A DNA stretch of 56,583 nt from Ophioceras dolichostomum (taxonomy: Eukaryota > Ascomycota > Sordariomycetes > Magnaporthales > Ophioceraceae). How positions within the stretch are numbered: position 1 is the first letter of the stretch; each line of letters begins with the position of its first letter. The notes beneath the pieces are model-generated. The model saw only the letters and a list, made by a program, of their open reading frames with translations. It was not told the origin of the DNA and did no database searches. Shown here piece after piece: positions 1 to 12,598 of this stretch. Where the stretch lies: the NCBI GenBank assembly GCA_003049485.1, contig PYST01000262.1, positions 1-56,583 of the forward strand, written 5' to 3'. The position numbers and the translations under genes were made by a program.

Positions 1-3000
1 GTACCTACCGGCTAGCTGCCTGGTAGACTGAGGGAGGGAGGGATGGAGTCAGGGCTATGGTGTGAGTGTGAGTTTGAGTGGGAAGAGAGAGATTGTCGTC
101 GTATTGCGAGCGAGCTGCTACCAGATCTTCCTTATGCCTATATGATTGTATCACCTACATGCCTACATACCTTATGCGTCCTTGGATTCTGTATTCTTGC
201 GTCTTCGCTGCGCGTCCTTTTCTTCTATTCTTCTCTGTCCCGCTTAGCCTCTGTTTTTCTTCTCTCTCTCGATATGATCCTCATTGCGGGAGGTGCCTAC
301 TGGGCTCGGGATCATCGTCAGTTGCACTGCCCACCCCTTGGCACCTGGTGTGTGCTCTCTCGCTAGAATTACCCCTTTCTCTTTCTCCCTTCCTCATTCT
401 CGTCCTCAAGCGCCTGTAGCTTTTGGTCTCTTCTGTTTTTAGTTCCAGCGCATTGGGGGCTTTCTTATTTCCCTACAGGAGAGTTACGCGAAGACAGACT
501 GTACTGCTTGACAGAATTAAAAGTAAAGAGAGGTGTTGGGCCTTTCAGTCCTAACCTATTTAGTCCAAATTCACCAATGTATTCAATACTCTTTTGGTAA
601 TAGATCTTCGATCTCCCGTCACCCCAAGGGGAAGTAACACTCCAAGGGAGGTAAGTGGCCATCTCTGGAGCCTGCGTCCGAGTGACATCCTGCGTCTCTC
701 CAGCCACAGCCGTCAGTCTCCTTTCTGTGGGCTTGGGCCCAAAGAAAGTGTGCTCTCTGGGCAGTCGAAGATTTCCGGTCTGATGTATCCAGAAAGGGAT
801 ACGAGTCCGTCCTTGAGTCCAAAAATGCCGCGGAAGCCGTTCCGTCATGTCGATTCTTCCTTCTTTCTCACATCCGTCTTACGTTTTCTACCAGCAGGGT
901 TTTCAACTAAGATGCAGCAAGCATGCAGCACAGCATCTAGCTTTTAAGTTTCGAAGATGCAGTACGGCAAAGCAGGTTGACATGACAGCAGAGACTATCT
1001 CTCTCTCACAGACTTCTGCAACGCTGTCAGGACTGCCTGCAGACGTGAGTGGCAAGGCAAAAGCCACACAAAATCGCAACCACAGTGGCGTTTCGTACCC
1101 GTGGTGACGAGAGCAAGCAAATAAGGCCGAAAAACTCTGCCAACTTACAATACTTGCCAGAGCTCCGAGCGCAACGTGTGTGCGTGCGCGCGTGGTCTCA
1201 TCTCATCTCAAAGCCGACAACGCAAAGGCAACCAAGAGGATTAAGACCGGCAGATATTCGCAACGCCGTTCTATTTTCAGCCGCGTCCAAAGCTTGTTCA
1301 GGGTCCCTCGTCACTCGTTTCCCCTCCATTCGCACGAGCTAAGAAGACGGAACCTATGTATTCGCCTCGGGATGATCGGTCGGTTGCGCAAGGGAATCCT
1401 AGATGACAGCTGCTCGGTCGGACCGTCTCCTCGGCGTCTGCCAAGCCCTGTTGCTGGCCCCGTTCACGGTCTGTGGGTGGTGAACGCATATGGACAGATG
1501 ACGAGATATACGCCGTGATGGTGATCGATACACAGTACGATGCACTGATGAAGTTTTCGAAACAAGGACTCATTATCCGCATCATTGTTTACGTAGGTGA
1601 TTTGCTGGAATACTAGAATCCTTCCATTTTGCTTCTCGGTCCCAGATCGACAGCACAGGTTTACCTAAGACGAATTCTACAGGTCATCAGCCTCCCACGT
1701 ACTAATTCATTCTACGGGTAAGCTTGGGGAAAAAGACTCAAAATAACGACAGACGCAAATTCAGGGCATACTATTCGCCAGGGATCAGGGAGGCAAGGGA
1801 GAGAGAGACGGAGAGACAGACCGGCTCACCGCTCTCGGCCAAGACGGGCCGAAGATACTAGACATGTACAATGTGCTTGGGCTCGAAGTGGCGTGAAGCA
1901 GAGAAGAACCAAGACTGGTGAGGCGTCGAACAAAACCCAAATTCGCCGCCCCCGCCGGCCGAGGCTGCGGCACGGAAGAAGAAGGGAAGCAGAGGGATTC
2001 TTGCCCGGTTGTGCATTTAGAAATGTTGTGTGCGAGATCGGTGGCGACGGCGCACCGATCTACTAGTCCATTGCCATGGCAGTCAGGAGTAGTCAGGATC
2101 ATAGGGCTGGGCGTTGCTGCCTACGGCAGGATCAAGAATATTCCATTGTCCGAGATAAACATAGTAGAGCACCTCAGACTTTCATGGTTACTTAGTTACC
2201 TATCTAATGTCATCTTGGTGGTTTCATAGAAGTTGTGTCGACTCTCACTTAAGAGAGCATGCAGTTTCATCAGCTGCATGCAGGACCAACTCCGAGAAGA
2301 AAAGAAAAGGCAGACAGGCAGCACTGGTCAACAGGGACCAAGGAACTGTGAGCTGCAAAACCGTGGTGTACACATTGATGGCCAGGACCCGGGGCAGTTA
2401 ATGAGGGGCTCCATGCATTCCCGTGGCACATGCACGACCACCAGAAGAAGGTTTTTCCACGCCGCGGAAACAACAGAAGGATTATTCTCCTCTCGAAAAC
2501 GCTCGGTCCTCTTGCCTCAAGGGATCTCACGGTCACGACCCAGTCTCGTGTGCATATTCGTTTTTGGAATACACATGTTTCGTTTCTGGACTGACAGGAG
2601 GGGGAGAGGGGGTAGGGGATCGATGACGGATCCCATCACGTTCCTTCGCCTGCCTCAGATCTTTCACAACGCCACAGTTAGGCTACCTAGGTACCTACCT
2701 TTGGACTCTGCGAAGATGGACGGACCCTGGAAGAGACTGTGAGAAAAAAGAAAGAAAAAACGGCTTTTCGCCAAGACGGACTGACAAGCAAGCAAGCACG
2801 ATTCCTACTAGCTTGACGTCTCTCTCCGGAGAGTCGGAGGAAAGACAAGGAAAATACGGGACAATATTCAGATACCAAGAAAACGGACGGTCCACATGAC
2901 ATGTTCCGATAGGCTGGGTTAGGCGTTAGGTTGGGCTGAGCTGGGCTGCGGCAAGGAAGCTTTGGAAAGGATACTTCTTTCGGCCTTCTATCTCCTTAGT

Positions 3001-6000
3001 TGAGATTCCATCAATCTCTTCCGCACCGCGAGATGCTGATGATGGTGGTGGTGGTGGGGGTCCCCGAGTGTTCGTCCGCTTTTGCGGCCGCCGGCGGTCA
3101 TCTTCTGTCAGAGCAGAACGAGAGAGAAGAGAGCGGGGTGATGGAGGGACCAACTCCAACAAGGGATGGATGGATGGATGCCAGGCCAGGGTATTGCGTG
3201 GTTGCGGTTGTGATACACACCAGCGGCGGCACAGCAAACATTCCCAGCTCGCCAGCTCTCCAGAAGAGGAAAGAAACCCTGTCAGTCGGAGGTGGGCGGG
3301 CGAGGCCTCAGAACAGAACAGGGAGTCACATCCTCCTTCCAAGGCAACGGACCAGACCGCTGGAAGCACGAGCTCTCCTTCTTTCCACATGGGTTCCCAG
3401 GCGCCAATGTGCTTGCTTGCTGCTGTGCGTTGTCGATCGCCACGCTGGCGCGTTGTTTGGTCCTACAGTACACTGCACGGGCAAGCTTGCTTGCTGCACC
3501 GGTGGTTGAGAAGGAAGGGAAGGAAGCACAGCGTCACAAATTCCCCGGTTGCAAGTTGAGAGCGTTTCGTTGTTTCGTCTCCCTGGTCGTACTGTGTAAG
3601 CGACAAGCAAGCGACAAGCGAGCAGCACTTCACAGTCTGCACTGCGCGTCGGCGCGTGTGCGTGTGCGTGCGTGCGGGGTCACAGAGAAGAACCGCTTCT
3701 CAAAGTCTTTGGTTCCATCACTTCTCATATTTTCCACCGCATCTTTTTGTTCCTTCCTGCCTGCCGAGTGGTATTTGTTACAAGCGTAGCATCACAGCAT
3801 CACCTACACAACCAACACAACCCCTATTTCTCTCATGTCCCTCTCCCTCTCCCAGGTGCTTTTTCGAATATTCCTTCCCATCGATACGACTACAGTACAT
3901 ACGTGTCTTGTCTCACTCAACAAACAAGGAAGTAATATTCCGTAGGTAAGGTATGTACGGACCACGGACTGAGGCCATGCAGGCACTGCAGGCCAGCTGC
4001 ACACTTCGAACCTTGGGGATGTCCGTCCCCCACCCTTGCTGGTCTACGCGGCATGTTCATTGGGCCCTCTTACCATCTCTGTTTGCCCCTCCTCCCCCTC
4101 CCTCAACTCAGGTTGAGGCGCGGCTGAGCCTGCCTGTATTCGGGGCTGCGCGGGGCTTGTCGGTGATTGGGTCAGCTGCAGGGGATTTGCCATTTTCCCG
4201 CGGGAACCAATACCACCTAGCTCCAGCAGGGGTCCGGCAATGAGACGCTGTCAGAGGTCCCCTGTCTGTCCGTCAGATTGATTGGTTTTTTTGCTTGATT
4301 GATTGATCACTTGCTTGTTGTGGGCTCCGAACTTCCCCGTTCACCAAAACGACCCAAGCAGAGCAAGGAAGCTTCTTTTTCAGCCTCTTCCTACCGACAT
4401 TTCCCCGCGCTTCCTTCGTCGCACCACCGAACGAGATCGAAACCCCTTCTTACCTACAACCCCAAAGCTTTTCCTGAAATGTCCGTACAGGATTCTTTCC
4501 CCCTTCCTTCTTCTCAAGCGAAGTGTGTGCATGAGGACAGAGAGCAGGGGAAGGGAAGGGGAGGAAGAGTTGGGCCCAGCGGTGTGTTCTGCCAGAGCAA
4601 GCAAGTGCCAGAGTCAGTGCCATTTCCGTTGATAAATGTCCAAGGCGGCGAGCGGACGAGGGCGGTGCCGCAGCGGTGCCGAAGCGCCCCGAGCTGGGCA
4701 CACGTCTTTGCAGTCACGCTTCACACTAAAAGGGCAAGAGCTGGGCCGAGTGGCTTGAAAGCTATCGAATTTCCCAGCCGCGGTGTGTGTGAGTGGGTGA
4801 CCGCCCGCCGCTACGCTCGATGAGTTGTTCCGGTTTTATTTCCCTCCTCGTTTTTGCTCCCACACACACCGCAATTCTTCCCTCTCGCTCCCTCCCTATC
4901 TTGCGTTCCGCACCCTTGGCGTTGCTCATCTCAACGCAGACAGCATTGGCGTATCTGGCGTTTTGCGAGTCTGCCGGAGGGGCCCGAGGGCAGGAAGGAA
5001 AGGAACCAACCCATGGGAGAAGTTGTCAGCGAGCAAAAAGGCAGAAAAAGAAATCCTTGTCTGTCTGTCCAAGGCGGCAAACGGATGATTCAATGTCCAC
5101 AAAACCGTATGGACCCTGTTTTTGCACAAGGCGTCCTCTGGTACTAGCCAAGAAGGGTGACAGGGGGGTCGTGCATGCGTGGTGGCATCCGTCTGCCTCC
5201 TTCCGAATCATTCTGTCCCTCAACGTTTCCGTCCTTCCCACGCCACCACCAGAACCGTTCTCTCTCTTGTGGTCCCTCTCACGGACGGGCTTGCTTTTTC
5301 AGCTTACGGATAAGGGCAATCCATGTCCCCAGTCCCCAGTCCTGTGCAGTACCATGTATGCACACCAGCTACGCTTCTGTCAAGCTGTCCGAGGGCCGGC
5401 TTCAATGACGTCCCGACGCGACTACTGCTGCTTCCTTCCACCTTGACAAGTGTGTGGAGCTTATGCAGACACGCCCACCACAGGCACACATACCACACAC
5501 CCTTCCATAGCTGCACTGCATGCTTCCCCTCCTTCGCCCAAGTGCAATGATGCAGGTAACCATCACGGTGCGTGAAGACTGCTGATGAGGAGGAGTAGCA
5601 GGTGGAGAGTAATGGGGGAAGGGACCGATACTCGCTTCCACTCGCTCCGGTATCTCGCCGGATCTTCTTCCTCCGGAAGATTCGTTCAAGTATACGATAT
5701 TCTCTTCTCCCCATCACCTCCCCCTACCCTCCCATACCTCCTCGTCGTATCGAGTTGCGAACGGCCGGTCCAGCCAGCCCAACTCCAGCCCAGCCCATCG
5801 AAAATCTATTTCGATCACATCACCACATCACAGACATACCTGACGGTCAAGCTCAGCTACGCCCTGTCCGGTGTGCACAACACACAAGACGCACCGCACG
5901 GCTACGGGCTGTCTCTTGTTACACGCCCATCTTTTTCCTCCCATCCCCGTTTCCATGTCTGCGCCCGCTCACCTACGTAAGTACATCTGGACGCGCAGCA

Positions 6001-6611
6001 TGTACTTCTGTTTATGAAGGCAACATCCCGGTCCCTTTCCTGAAAATCTCAAAACTTTCATATGACCCCCTGTTATTTGTCTCTGTTCTATCCACCCTTC
6101 CATTACTCCCCTCTCCCTTGTTGACTCTATTGGATTTTTACTTTCTCTTTTGTCTTTTCTTTTCCTTGTTTTGATTTTGATCATCATCCCCGACCCCGTG
6201 GAGAAGTCCTCGGTCTACAAACTTACCTACAGAGAGACGATACCCAGGGTTCTTGTACGCCTTTGCTTGCCTGAACGCGCTCTCTGCCCATCCTCTTCTT
6301 TCTCGGGTCGATTCGTCCCGCCCGATTTCTCTTCTCTTCTTTTACTTTTCCAGTATATGGTTTGAATACCCGGCTAGCCAGCCAAACCTTTGGTCCATCA
6401 TCGGCGGGAATTCGGCCACACTGCTGGGGCGTAAGGCACGCCAAGGGTGCTGGTTTATTCTGCCTGCCACCTATAATCCCAAAGCAGGGAGGAGGCGGAG
6501 GGAGAGGAGGACAAGACGAACAACGAGCCCTCCTCAGACCCGAACAGCGGTCAACGCAGAGCCAAGGAGCAGGTGCAGGAGCAGACAGGAACTGGAGCTA
6601 AAGAAGGAAAC
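1..6611. other. Gene-poor upstream region
   Basis: I see no convincing gene in this 6.6 kb stretch. Open frames on both strands are short, overlap one another and lack any recognisable domain or consistent splice structure. It holds a GGAT microsatellite (3163-3180), a TGG run near 3043-3058, and long pyrimidine-rich tracts from about 5900 to 6370, as is usual for promoter and leader DNA of filamentous fungi. An ATG at 5955 followed 22 bases later by a good donor (GTAAGT at 5977) may be a small 5' exon of the downstream transporter. A cryptic multi-exon or non-coding RNA gene cannot be excluded. Confidence 0.5.
3163..3180. repeat. GGAT tetranucleotide microsatellite
   Basis: Four to five tandem GGAT units lie in non-coding DNA. 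A similar tract occurs near 48677. Confidence 0.85.
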
Positions 6612-9341
6612 ATGGAGGACAAAGGATCAGCAAAAGAAGGGTCGGCGAGGCCGTCGTTCCAGTCGGAGTCGCTATCAGTTCCTGCTGGTTCTGGTGGCGT
6701 CACCCCTCCGCTGAACTCGGCAGACCTGAGGATGGCCTCCGAGGCAATGCAGAAGGCGGCCGAGGCCATGATCGCGGCGACCGAGTCCTTCAGGAGACAG
6801 TTCAACCAGCAGGAGGAGGCTTTCCCACGACAACGACCAGTGACATATCACCCGTACAACCCGCTGCCCATGGGAGAGGCGAGCGCGAGCCAGCCCCGCA
6901 TGATGGAGCGCAACTCGGTGGACTCGGCGCCGCCGGCCAAGAGATCTCACAACTCAACGCCCCAACTGCCTCTCCCGGGTCCGTACATGCCGCCGCATTC
7001 TCGCCATGGCAGTGCCAGCTCGTTCGTCGACGCCGTCGGCCCTCCCTCCCTCGACGCCAACGCCCAGCGCATGGGCTCGTACTCCGAGCTGCCGTCGACG
7101 ATGCCAGCTGGGGTGACGCCGATCCCCGCCGCCGCCCAGCTGTCCGAGTTTCTCCCCAACAGACCGGGCGTGCCACGAATCAACACCGACCCGGCTGCGA
7201 CCTCGTTCGGGGCTCAAGTGGTCCCGCTGGGCCAGAACGCCTCTATCGGCCCGCAACTGGCCAACAACAACCCGTACGCGCAATATCAACCATACCAACA
7301 ACAGCCTCTGTACCAGCAACAGCCGCAGCTGCAGCAGCAGACATTCGTCGGCATGACCCCGACGACAGACTGGCCCGTCATCAGCGGCTCGACGCCAAAC
7401 CTCGCCTCGACCATGGTGGGGCCTTCCATCGTGCCAGGCGGGCCGCCCCCAACGGCCTACCGGCCCGCAGGCGCCGGCGCCGCACACGTCGACCTCTTCG
7501 AGGCCGCGAACCGATTCAAGGCCGCAAACGGATCCGGAGCTGGCGTCGGGGTCGGGCCCGCCGGCTCAACAGCAGACCTCCCGCCCCCGCCATCGTTCTA
7601 CTCCTCTCCCCCGTCCGCGAACACGCCCTCGCCCGTCGTCCACGTAGGCAGGTACACGTACGTGCGCTCCGACACGGACGACTTCCAGAACGTGGCGCTC
7701 ATCAACAACAACAACAACGTCAACAACACGGCCTACTACGACCCGGGCCCACCGAGCCCGACGCTCCTCCACCACGGCCAGAACTATTCAAACAACCCAA
7801 ACGGAGGAGGAGGACAACAACAACCGCAGCAGCCTGGACTGCTGCCGCCCCCTCCACCACCATCAGCAGACCGGCCGCACGGCTACTCGCTCGCGCACGA
7901 GGTCATGTTCGTGGGCATGGTGTGCGTCGCGCAGATGCTGATGCTGGCGGGCATAGCGCAGGCCCTGGTCCCCGCGCACATCATCGGCGCCTCGTTCCAG
8001 GGAACGACCTTCGGCGACATGGCGTGGTACTCGGCCGCGTACGGGCTCACGGCGGGGACGTTCGTGCTGCCGTCCGGCCGGCTCGGCGACCTGTTCGGGC
8101 ACAAGAGGATGTTCGTCCTGGGCTTCCTGTGGTTCGGCGCCTGGAGCCTGGCCTGCGGCTTCGCGGACCGCGTCGAGCAGGCGGGCGGGAGGGGAACGGT
8201 TTTCTTCTGCTTCAGCAGAGCCATGCAGGGGATTGGGCCCAGCCTGCTGGTGCCGAACGGCCAGGCCATGCTGGGGAGGGCGTATAAGCCGGGGAAGCGC
8301 AAAAACATGGTCATGTGCCTGTTCGGCGCGGCAGCGCCGCTGGGGTTTGTTATCGGCGCTGTCATGTCATCCTTGTTCGCCATGCAGGCGTCGTGGCCGT
8401 GGGCGTTCTTCACGCTGGCTGCCGTGTGCATCTCGCTGGCGGCCGTCAGCGTGCTCGTCATGCCCGGCTTGGAAGGGCCCACGCGCTTGAACAACAAGGA
8501 GAGCCTCTGGTCGCAGCTCGACGCGCCGGGCATGTTCCTCGGCGTCTCGGGCCTGGTGCTGTTCAACTTCGCCTTCAACCAGGCGCCCATCGTGTCGTGG
8601 AACACCCCATACACGTACTTCATCCTCATCATCGGCCTGATGCTCATCAGCGCCTTCGTCTACGTCGAGACCGTCGTGGCCCACCCTCTGGTCCCCGTCT
8701 CGGCCATGTCGAGCTCCACCGTGTTCGTCCTCGCCTGCACGGGCACGGGGTGGGGCTGCTTCAGCATCTGGGTGTTCTACGCGTTTCTCGTGCTCGAGAA
8801 CCTGCGCGGCTGGTCCCCGCTCCTCGCGAGCGCCGCCTTCGCGCACGCGCCGCTGAGCGGCCTCGCCGCCTCCCTGCTCACGGGCTACCTGATGGGCCGC
8901 ATCGGCCCGCCCTGGATCATGTTCATCTCCATGTGCGCCTTCTTCGCGGGCTCGCTCCTGCTCGCGACCGCGCCCGTCGACCAGAGCTACTGGCTCAACA
9001 CCTTTTTTGCGATACTCGTCATGCCGTTCGGCATGGACATGAGCAACCCGGCCGCGACCATCCTGCTGAGCAACAGCGTGAGCAAGGAGCACCAGGGCAT
9101 CGCGGCAAGCCTGGTGGTCACGGTCGTCAACTACTCGATATCTATCGCCCTGGGCTTCGCGGGCACCATCGAGGTCAACCTCCACCTCGGGGGCCAGGAC
9201 CTGCTGGCGGGCTACCGCGGCGCGCAGTACTTCGGCCTGGGGCTGGGCGGGCTGGGCGTCCTGCTCGGCGCGGCGTTCTTGCTTAAGGCGAGGGGGAAGG
9301 GAGGACCGCCGCCGATGGGTCCTCCTACCATGAAGGCTTGA
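6612..9341 (+). CDS. MFS transporter, DHA2 (Atr1-like) type, with long disordered N-terminus
   Basis: Predicted plasma-membrane proton-coupled exporter of the major facilitator superfamily; substrate unknown. The product is about 909 aa. Residues 1 to about 427 are Pro/Gln/Asn/Ser-rich and look disordered, with Gln-rich, Asn-rich and Pro-rich runs. From residue 428 on there are 14 hydrophobic segments, as in DHA2 drug exporters. The loop after the second segment carries motif A (GRLGDLFGHKRMF), and the match is closest in style to yeast Atr1, a drug and boron exporter. I start at the first in-frame ATG, 6612; the frame is open back to a TAA at 6474. A spliced start at ATG 5955 (donor 5977, phase-compatible acceptor ending 6537) would add a few residues. 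Single exon otherwise. Family assignment is firm; subfamily is inferred. Confidence 0.9.
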   Translation: MEDKGSAKEGSARPSFQSESLSVPAGSGGVTPPLNSADLRMASEAMQKAAEAMIAATESFRRQFNQQEEAFPRQRPVTYHPYNPLPMGEASASQPRMMERNSVDSAPPAKRSHNSTPQLPLPGPYMPPHSRHGSASSFVDAVGPPSLDANAQRMGSYSELPSTMPAGVTPIPAAAQLSEFLPNRPGVPRINTDPAATSFGAQVVPLGQNASIGPQLANNNPYAQYQPYQQQPLYQQQPQLQQQTFVGMTPTTDWPVISGSTPNLASTMVGPSIVPGGPPPTAYRPAGAGAAHVDLFEAANRFKAANGSGAGVGVGPAGSTADLPPPPSFYSSPPSANTPSPVVHVGRYTYVRSDTDDFQNVALINNNNNVNNTAYYDPGPPSPTLLHHGQNYSNNPNGGGGQQQPQQPGLLPPPPPPSADRPHGYSLAHEVMFVGMVCVAQMLMLAGIAQALVPAHIIGASFQGTTFGDMAWYSAAYGLTAGTFVLPSGRLGDLFGHKRMFVLGFLWFGAWSLACGFADRVEQAGGRGTVFFCFSRAMQGIGPSLLVPNGQAMLGRAYKPGKRKNMVMCLFGAAAPLGFVIGAVMSSLFAMQASWPWAFFTLAAVCISLAAVSVLVMPGLEGPTRLNNKESLWSQLDAPGMFLGVSGLVLFNFAFNQAPIVSWNTPYTYFILIIGLMLISAFVYVETVVAHPLVPVSAMSSSTVFVLACTGTGWGCFSIWVFYAFLVLENLRGWSPLLASAAFAHAPLSGLAASLLTGYLMGRIGPPWIMFISMCAFFAGSLLLATAPVDQSYWLNTFFAILVMPFGMDMSNPAATILLSNSVSKEHQGIAASLVVTVVNYSISIALGFAGTIEVNLHLGGQDLLAGYRGAQYFGLGLGGLGVLLGAAFLLKARGKGGPPPMGPPTMKA

Positions 9342-10124
9342 TGACAACCTTTCCTTTCCTCTCCCACTTTTCCTATGTCCTTATGTTTGATTTCGGCTTT
9401 TGATTTTCTTCGTTTCGAGTTTCTTCTATCTTCTCTTCTTGTCTGCATCCATTCTTTCGTTGTGTAGACGGAGGTCTGTCTCACTTATTATTATTTTTTG
9501 TTTCTTGTTTCTATCCACTCCTTGAAGTAGCCTAGCCCCTTAGATTGTATGACTAACTTGAGGGCAGAGACGGAAAAATCTTTTGTAATGGGTCTTTCGG
9601 CTCCATCATGATCATCGGGCATATCTTGTGGCGTTCTTGCTTGGGGGGACTTAACGACTCTTTCTTTTCTTTCGAGGCTGGCAAGGTCGGGTAGAAGAGA
9701 GAGGGCATGCAGAGAAGAACAACATGAGGGGGCTTGATCATCATCAGCTTTCCCTCAGGATGTAGCATTTCGGCTTGCTTTATGGCGAAGAATCTAATGA
9801 AATCAAAAGAGTGCCTCGTCAAGTCCCTGCTGAGAGAGTAAAACATTCGTAGAGGAAGACTCAAAAGCATTGCATTGTTCTCAATCCCTAAAACCCCTTT
9901 TCCTAAGAACGCCATGACAGGTCTGGTGGTATGACGAAGAGTCCCATCCGAACAGGTGGAGGGATCTGTCTATCCGTAACCAGGGGTAGTAGTATGCATC
10001 TACAAATCGCGCAGAGAGAGTAGAAAAAGGCAGAAAAAAACAGAGCAAGAGAAATCGTCAACCGTAAAACCGACCGTCCATCCACATGAAAGCCATCCCA
10101 CCCTCCCGTTCTGACGACTTGCGA
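9342..10124. other. Convergent 3' intergenic region
   Basis: This separates the convergent MFS and GAR1 genes. It is T-rich and presumably holds both 3' UTRs. No coding signal is supported. Confidence 0.6.
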
Positions 10125-10395
10125 CTACCTGCCACCACGGCCGAATCCACCGCCTCCACGAGAGAAGCCGCCGGATCCACCGCGACCGCCGCCGCGAGAG
10201 AAGCCTCCGGAACCACTGCCACGGCTGAAGCCGCCTCCGCCGCGGCTAGATCCACCGCGAGAGAAACCGCCGGAGCCGCCACGTCCTCCAGAGAAACCAC
10301 CACCACCACGGCTAAAGCCGCCGCCACGAGGGCCACCGCGACCTCGGGCACCGCCGCCGCCGCGACCACCGCCGCGACCACCGCTGCCGGGCTTC
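10125..10395 (-). repeat. RGG/FSRGG-coding repeat of GAR1
   Basis: Imperfect Gly-Arg-rich repeats (GGFSRGGG-type units) encode the C-terminal GAR domain. The repetition makes opposite-strand frames look open. Confidence 0.85.
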
Positions 10396-11023
10396 TTGAC
10401 CTTGTTGGGGCCCGCTCCAGGCGGGGGCTTCGGCTTGGGCATGAAGCGCTCGAGCGGGAGCAGCTTCTCGGGCGCGATGTAGAAGACGTCGCTCTGCTTG
10501 AACGACGCGGCCTGGATGCCCTCGGACGGCTTGACCGTGAACATGACCTTGGAGACGGCGCCCAGGATCTCGTCCACCTTTCCGACGACCGTCTTGTTCT
10601 CGAGGTAGATCGGGGCCGAGAAGTGCGGGAGATGTTTTTTCTCGTTGGTCGATTCGCACACCATCTCGCCCTCGCACTCGTGCATGAACTTGCCCATCTC
10701 GACCACGGTGGCGGGCGGGCCGAAGTCGCGCTGCTGGAAGGAGCCGCCGCCGCGGCCTGTTCAGAGTGGAACAATAGAATTCAAACATGATTAGATCTTG
10801 ACCTTCCTTTGCTTGTAATTGACTTATTTGGGAGAGGAAGGGTAGATTTGAATAATGAGTGCGTGCTGGAGAGCGGAAAGGCTCATCCGGCGACGGCAAA
10901 TCAATCATCATCAGAGGGGAGGGAAGGTGCTTAGAGGAACGCAAGAAATCAAAGAAAACAATGAAATTCAAACGTACCGCCTCCACGACCGCCACGGCCA
11001 CGGAAGCCTCCTCGGGAAGCCAT
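10125..11023 (-). CDS. GAR1, H/ACA snoRNP core protein
   Basis: RNA-binding core subunit of box H/ACA snoRNPs, which pseudouridylate rRNA in the nucleolus together with Cbf5, Nop10 and Nhp2. Two exons: 11023-10978 and 10756-10125, joined by a 221-base intron (GTACGT donor, CAG acceptor) whose phase restores a 225-aa protein. Exon 1 encodes a short Gly/Arg-rich tail beginning MASRGGFRGRGGRGG. The central Gar1/Naf1 beta-barrel core spans roughly residues 30-130 and includes FSAPIYLENKTVVGKVDEI and the FKQSDVFYIAPEKLLPLERF segment (about residues 96-115). The C-terminal third is a long RGG/FSRGG-rich GAR domain, typical of Gar1. A long open frame on the opposite strand is only a shadow of this repetitive GC-rich sequence. 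Confidence 0.95.
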
Positions 11024-12598
11024 TTGGATGTTTTCTCGCTCTTGATTTGTTGTATTTTTATTCAATTGGCTCTGTGTTGGCTTGGGAACAGCGTTGGTTC
11101 ACCTCGTGTTGTGATGGTGAGGGTGTTGAACTCGGGAAGCTACCGTCTCGAAGCTCTGAACTCGATTTTTTGAATTTATTTTTTACACCCTTGCTGCCAC
11201 CACCCACCTCGAAAGTGGGGAGCTTGGTACTCCGCACTAAAGTATTTCCGCTTATCGCTCGCTATCCTGCCTGTAGGCGTACCCAAGGAGCGTAGGTCTC
11301 CTCTCTAGCGGGGGATGGAGGCAGGAGGCGTGGGGTACACGCGGGAAAAGGGCACCCCCTTCCCCGCCCCTCCTCCCCTCGTCCCCTCCGTCTTGTCTTT
11401 ACCCCCCTGTCACTTTGAAGAGAAGAGGCAGGAGCGGGCGGGGAACCTCTTTTATGGGCAGGGGTCACTGTGAAGCAAACAGAGCTCGAGTTGTCACTCG
11501 AAGAATATGAGGCGTGTTTGAATGTTTGAATTCCGGACAGCTACCCGGTGATGTGTGAAGTTACTATCATCTGCACAAGTGCCTATTCCGGATTTATGGA
11601 GTCATGATCCTGGAACTGGCTTCGGTGTTCTTGCCCACATTCCCGGCCCAGGACAGACACGCGGGGTACCTCACCCTCTCTCTCGAACCCTTCCCTCGTA
11701 CGGTATGTTTGTTGGTGCCTGCCGTTCTCGCCCACGACTCACGGGGTCCGAGTCTGCCTACGTACCTTTCCAGCTGAAAGCGGGCAGGCAGACCGACTGA
11801 TCATGGATGATGGAGGGGCCGCATTTTATTCTTTCTGTAGTCCGGCCTCGAGCGTTTTGAGGTCTAAAGGCTTTTTCTATTCATCACTTGCCCGCCACTT
11901 ACTTACCTATTTAGGCGCTTCCCTTCTTTTCCTTTCTCTTTCTTCTAGGAGTTTAGGTAGTATCGTCTTAGCAAAACTGAAGCTGAGCTGTTTGCTGGTT
12001 GCTATGGGCAGCCACTTCATCTGTTCAGCCTTGTCTGATTTTTTTCTCTTACCACTGTACCTCATTCCACCGGCGGCCAGGCAAACGCATTTCCAATATT
12101 TGTTACGGTACCTGTAGCTCTGGTTTTGTCCATCATTCATCTTATAATTTGGAAGGGAAGAACTTCCCCTCCTCGTCGAAGTAAACGCTGCGTTGTAAAC
12201 GCCACCACGCGTCAAGCTCCCCATTTGACGACTGTTGACGCCAACGAGCCTGACTTTTTTTTCCTTTACTGCATCCGGCGGACCGTTGCCCTAGGCCCCG
12301 CCAGCAAGACTTCAGTCACGGGTCGCACCTCCCTCCGAAGAAATCAACTCTCCCTCCGTCCTAATCTCAAATCCCCGCTGTGCAGAGCTGCTTTCCTACT
12401 TCCCTGCTTCGCATTGCTCTTCACCCATCGCTTCTCAACAGATCTAGCAGGCCTTTCTTCTCTTGATCTGCCACCAAACCTCTCTCACTCTCTCTCATTC
12501 TCACGCTCTCTCTTTCTCTGGCTCCTCAACGTCTTTTTAGGCGTCTATCACTCTCCCCTCGTCGACTCTCACGAATTCCAGCGACCATAGCGACCGAA
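11024..12598. other. Divergent intergenic region
   Basis: This is the shared 5' region of GAR1 (leftward) and the 2EXR-like gene (rightward). A pyrimidine-rich leader with CTCTCTCT runs lies at 12350-12540. No supported gene was found. Confidence 0.55.

Noticed and set aside
8367..9347. 326-codon minus-strand frame opposite the MFS gene
   Set aside because: Arg/His-rich shadow of GC-biased third positions; the plus strand clearly encodes the transporter.
10086..10790. 234-codon plus-strand frame opposite GAR1
   Set aside because: Thr/Ala repeats are the antisense of the RGG-coding repeat.
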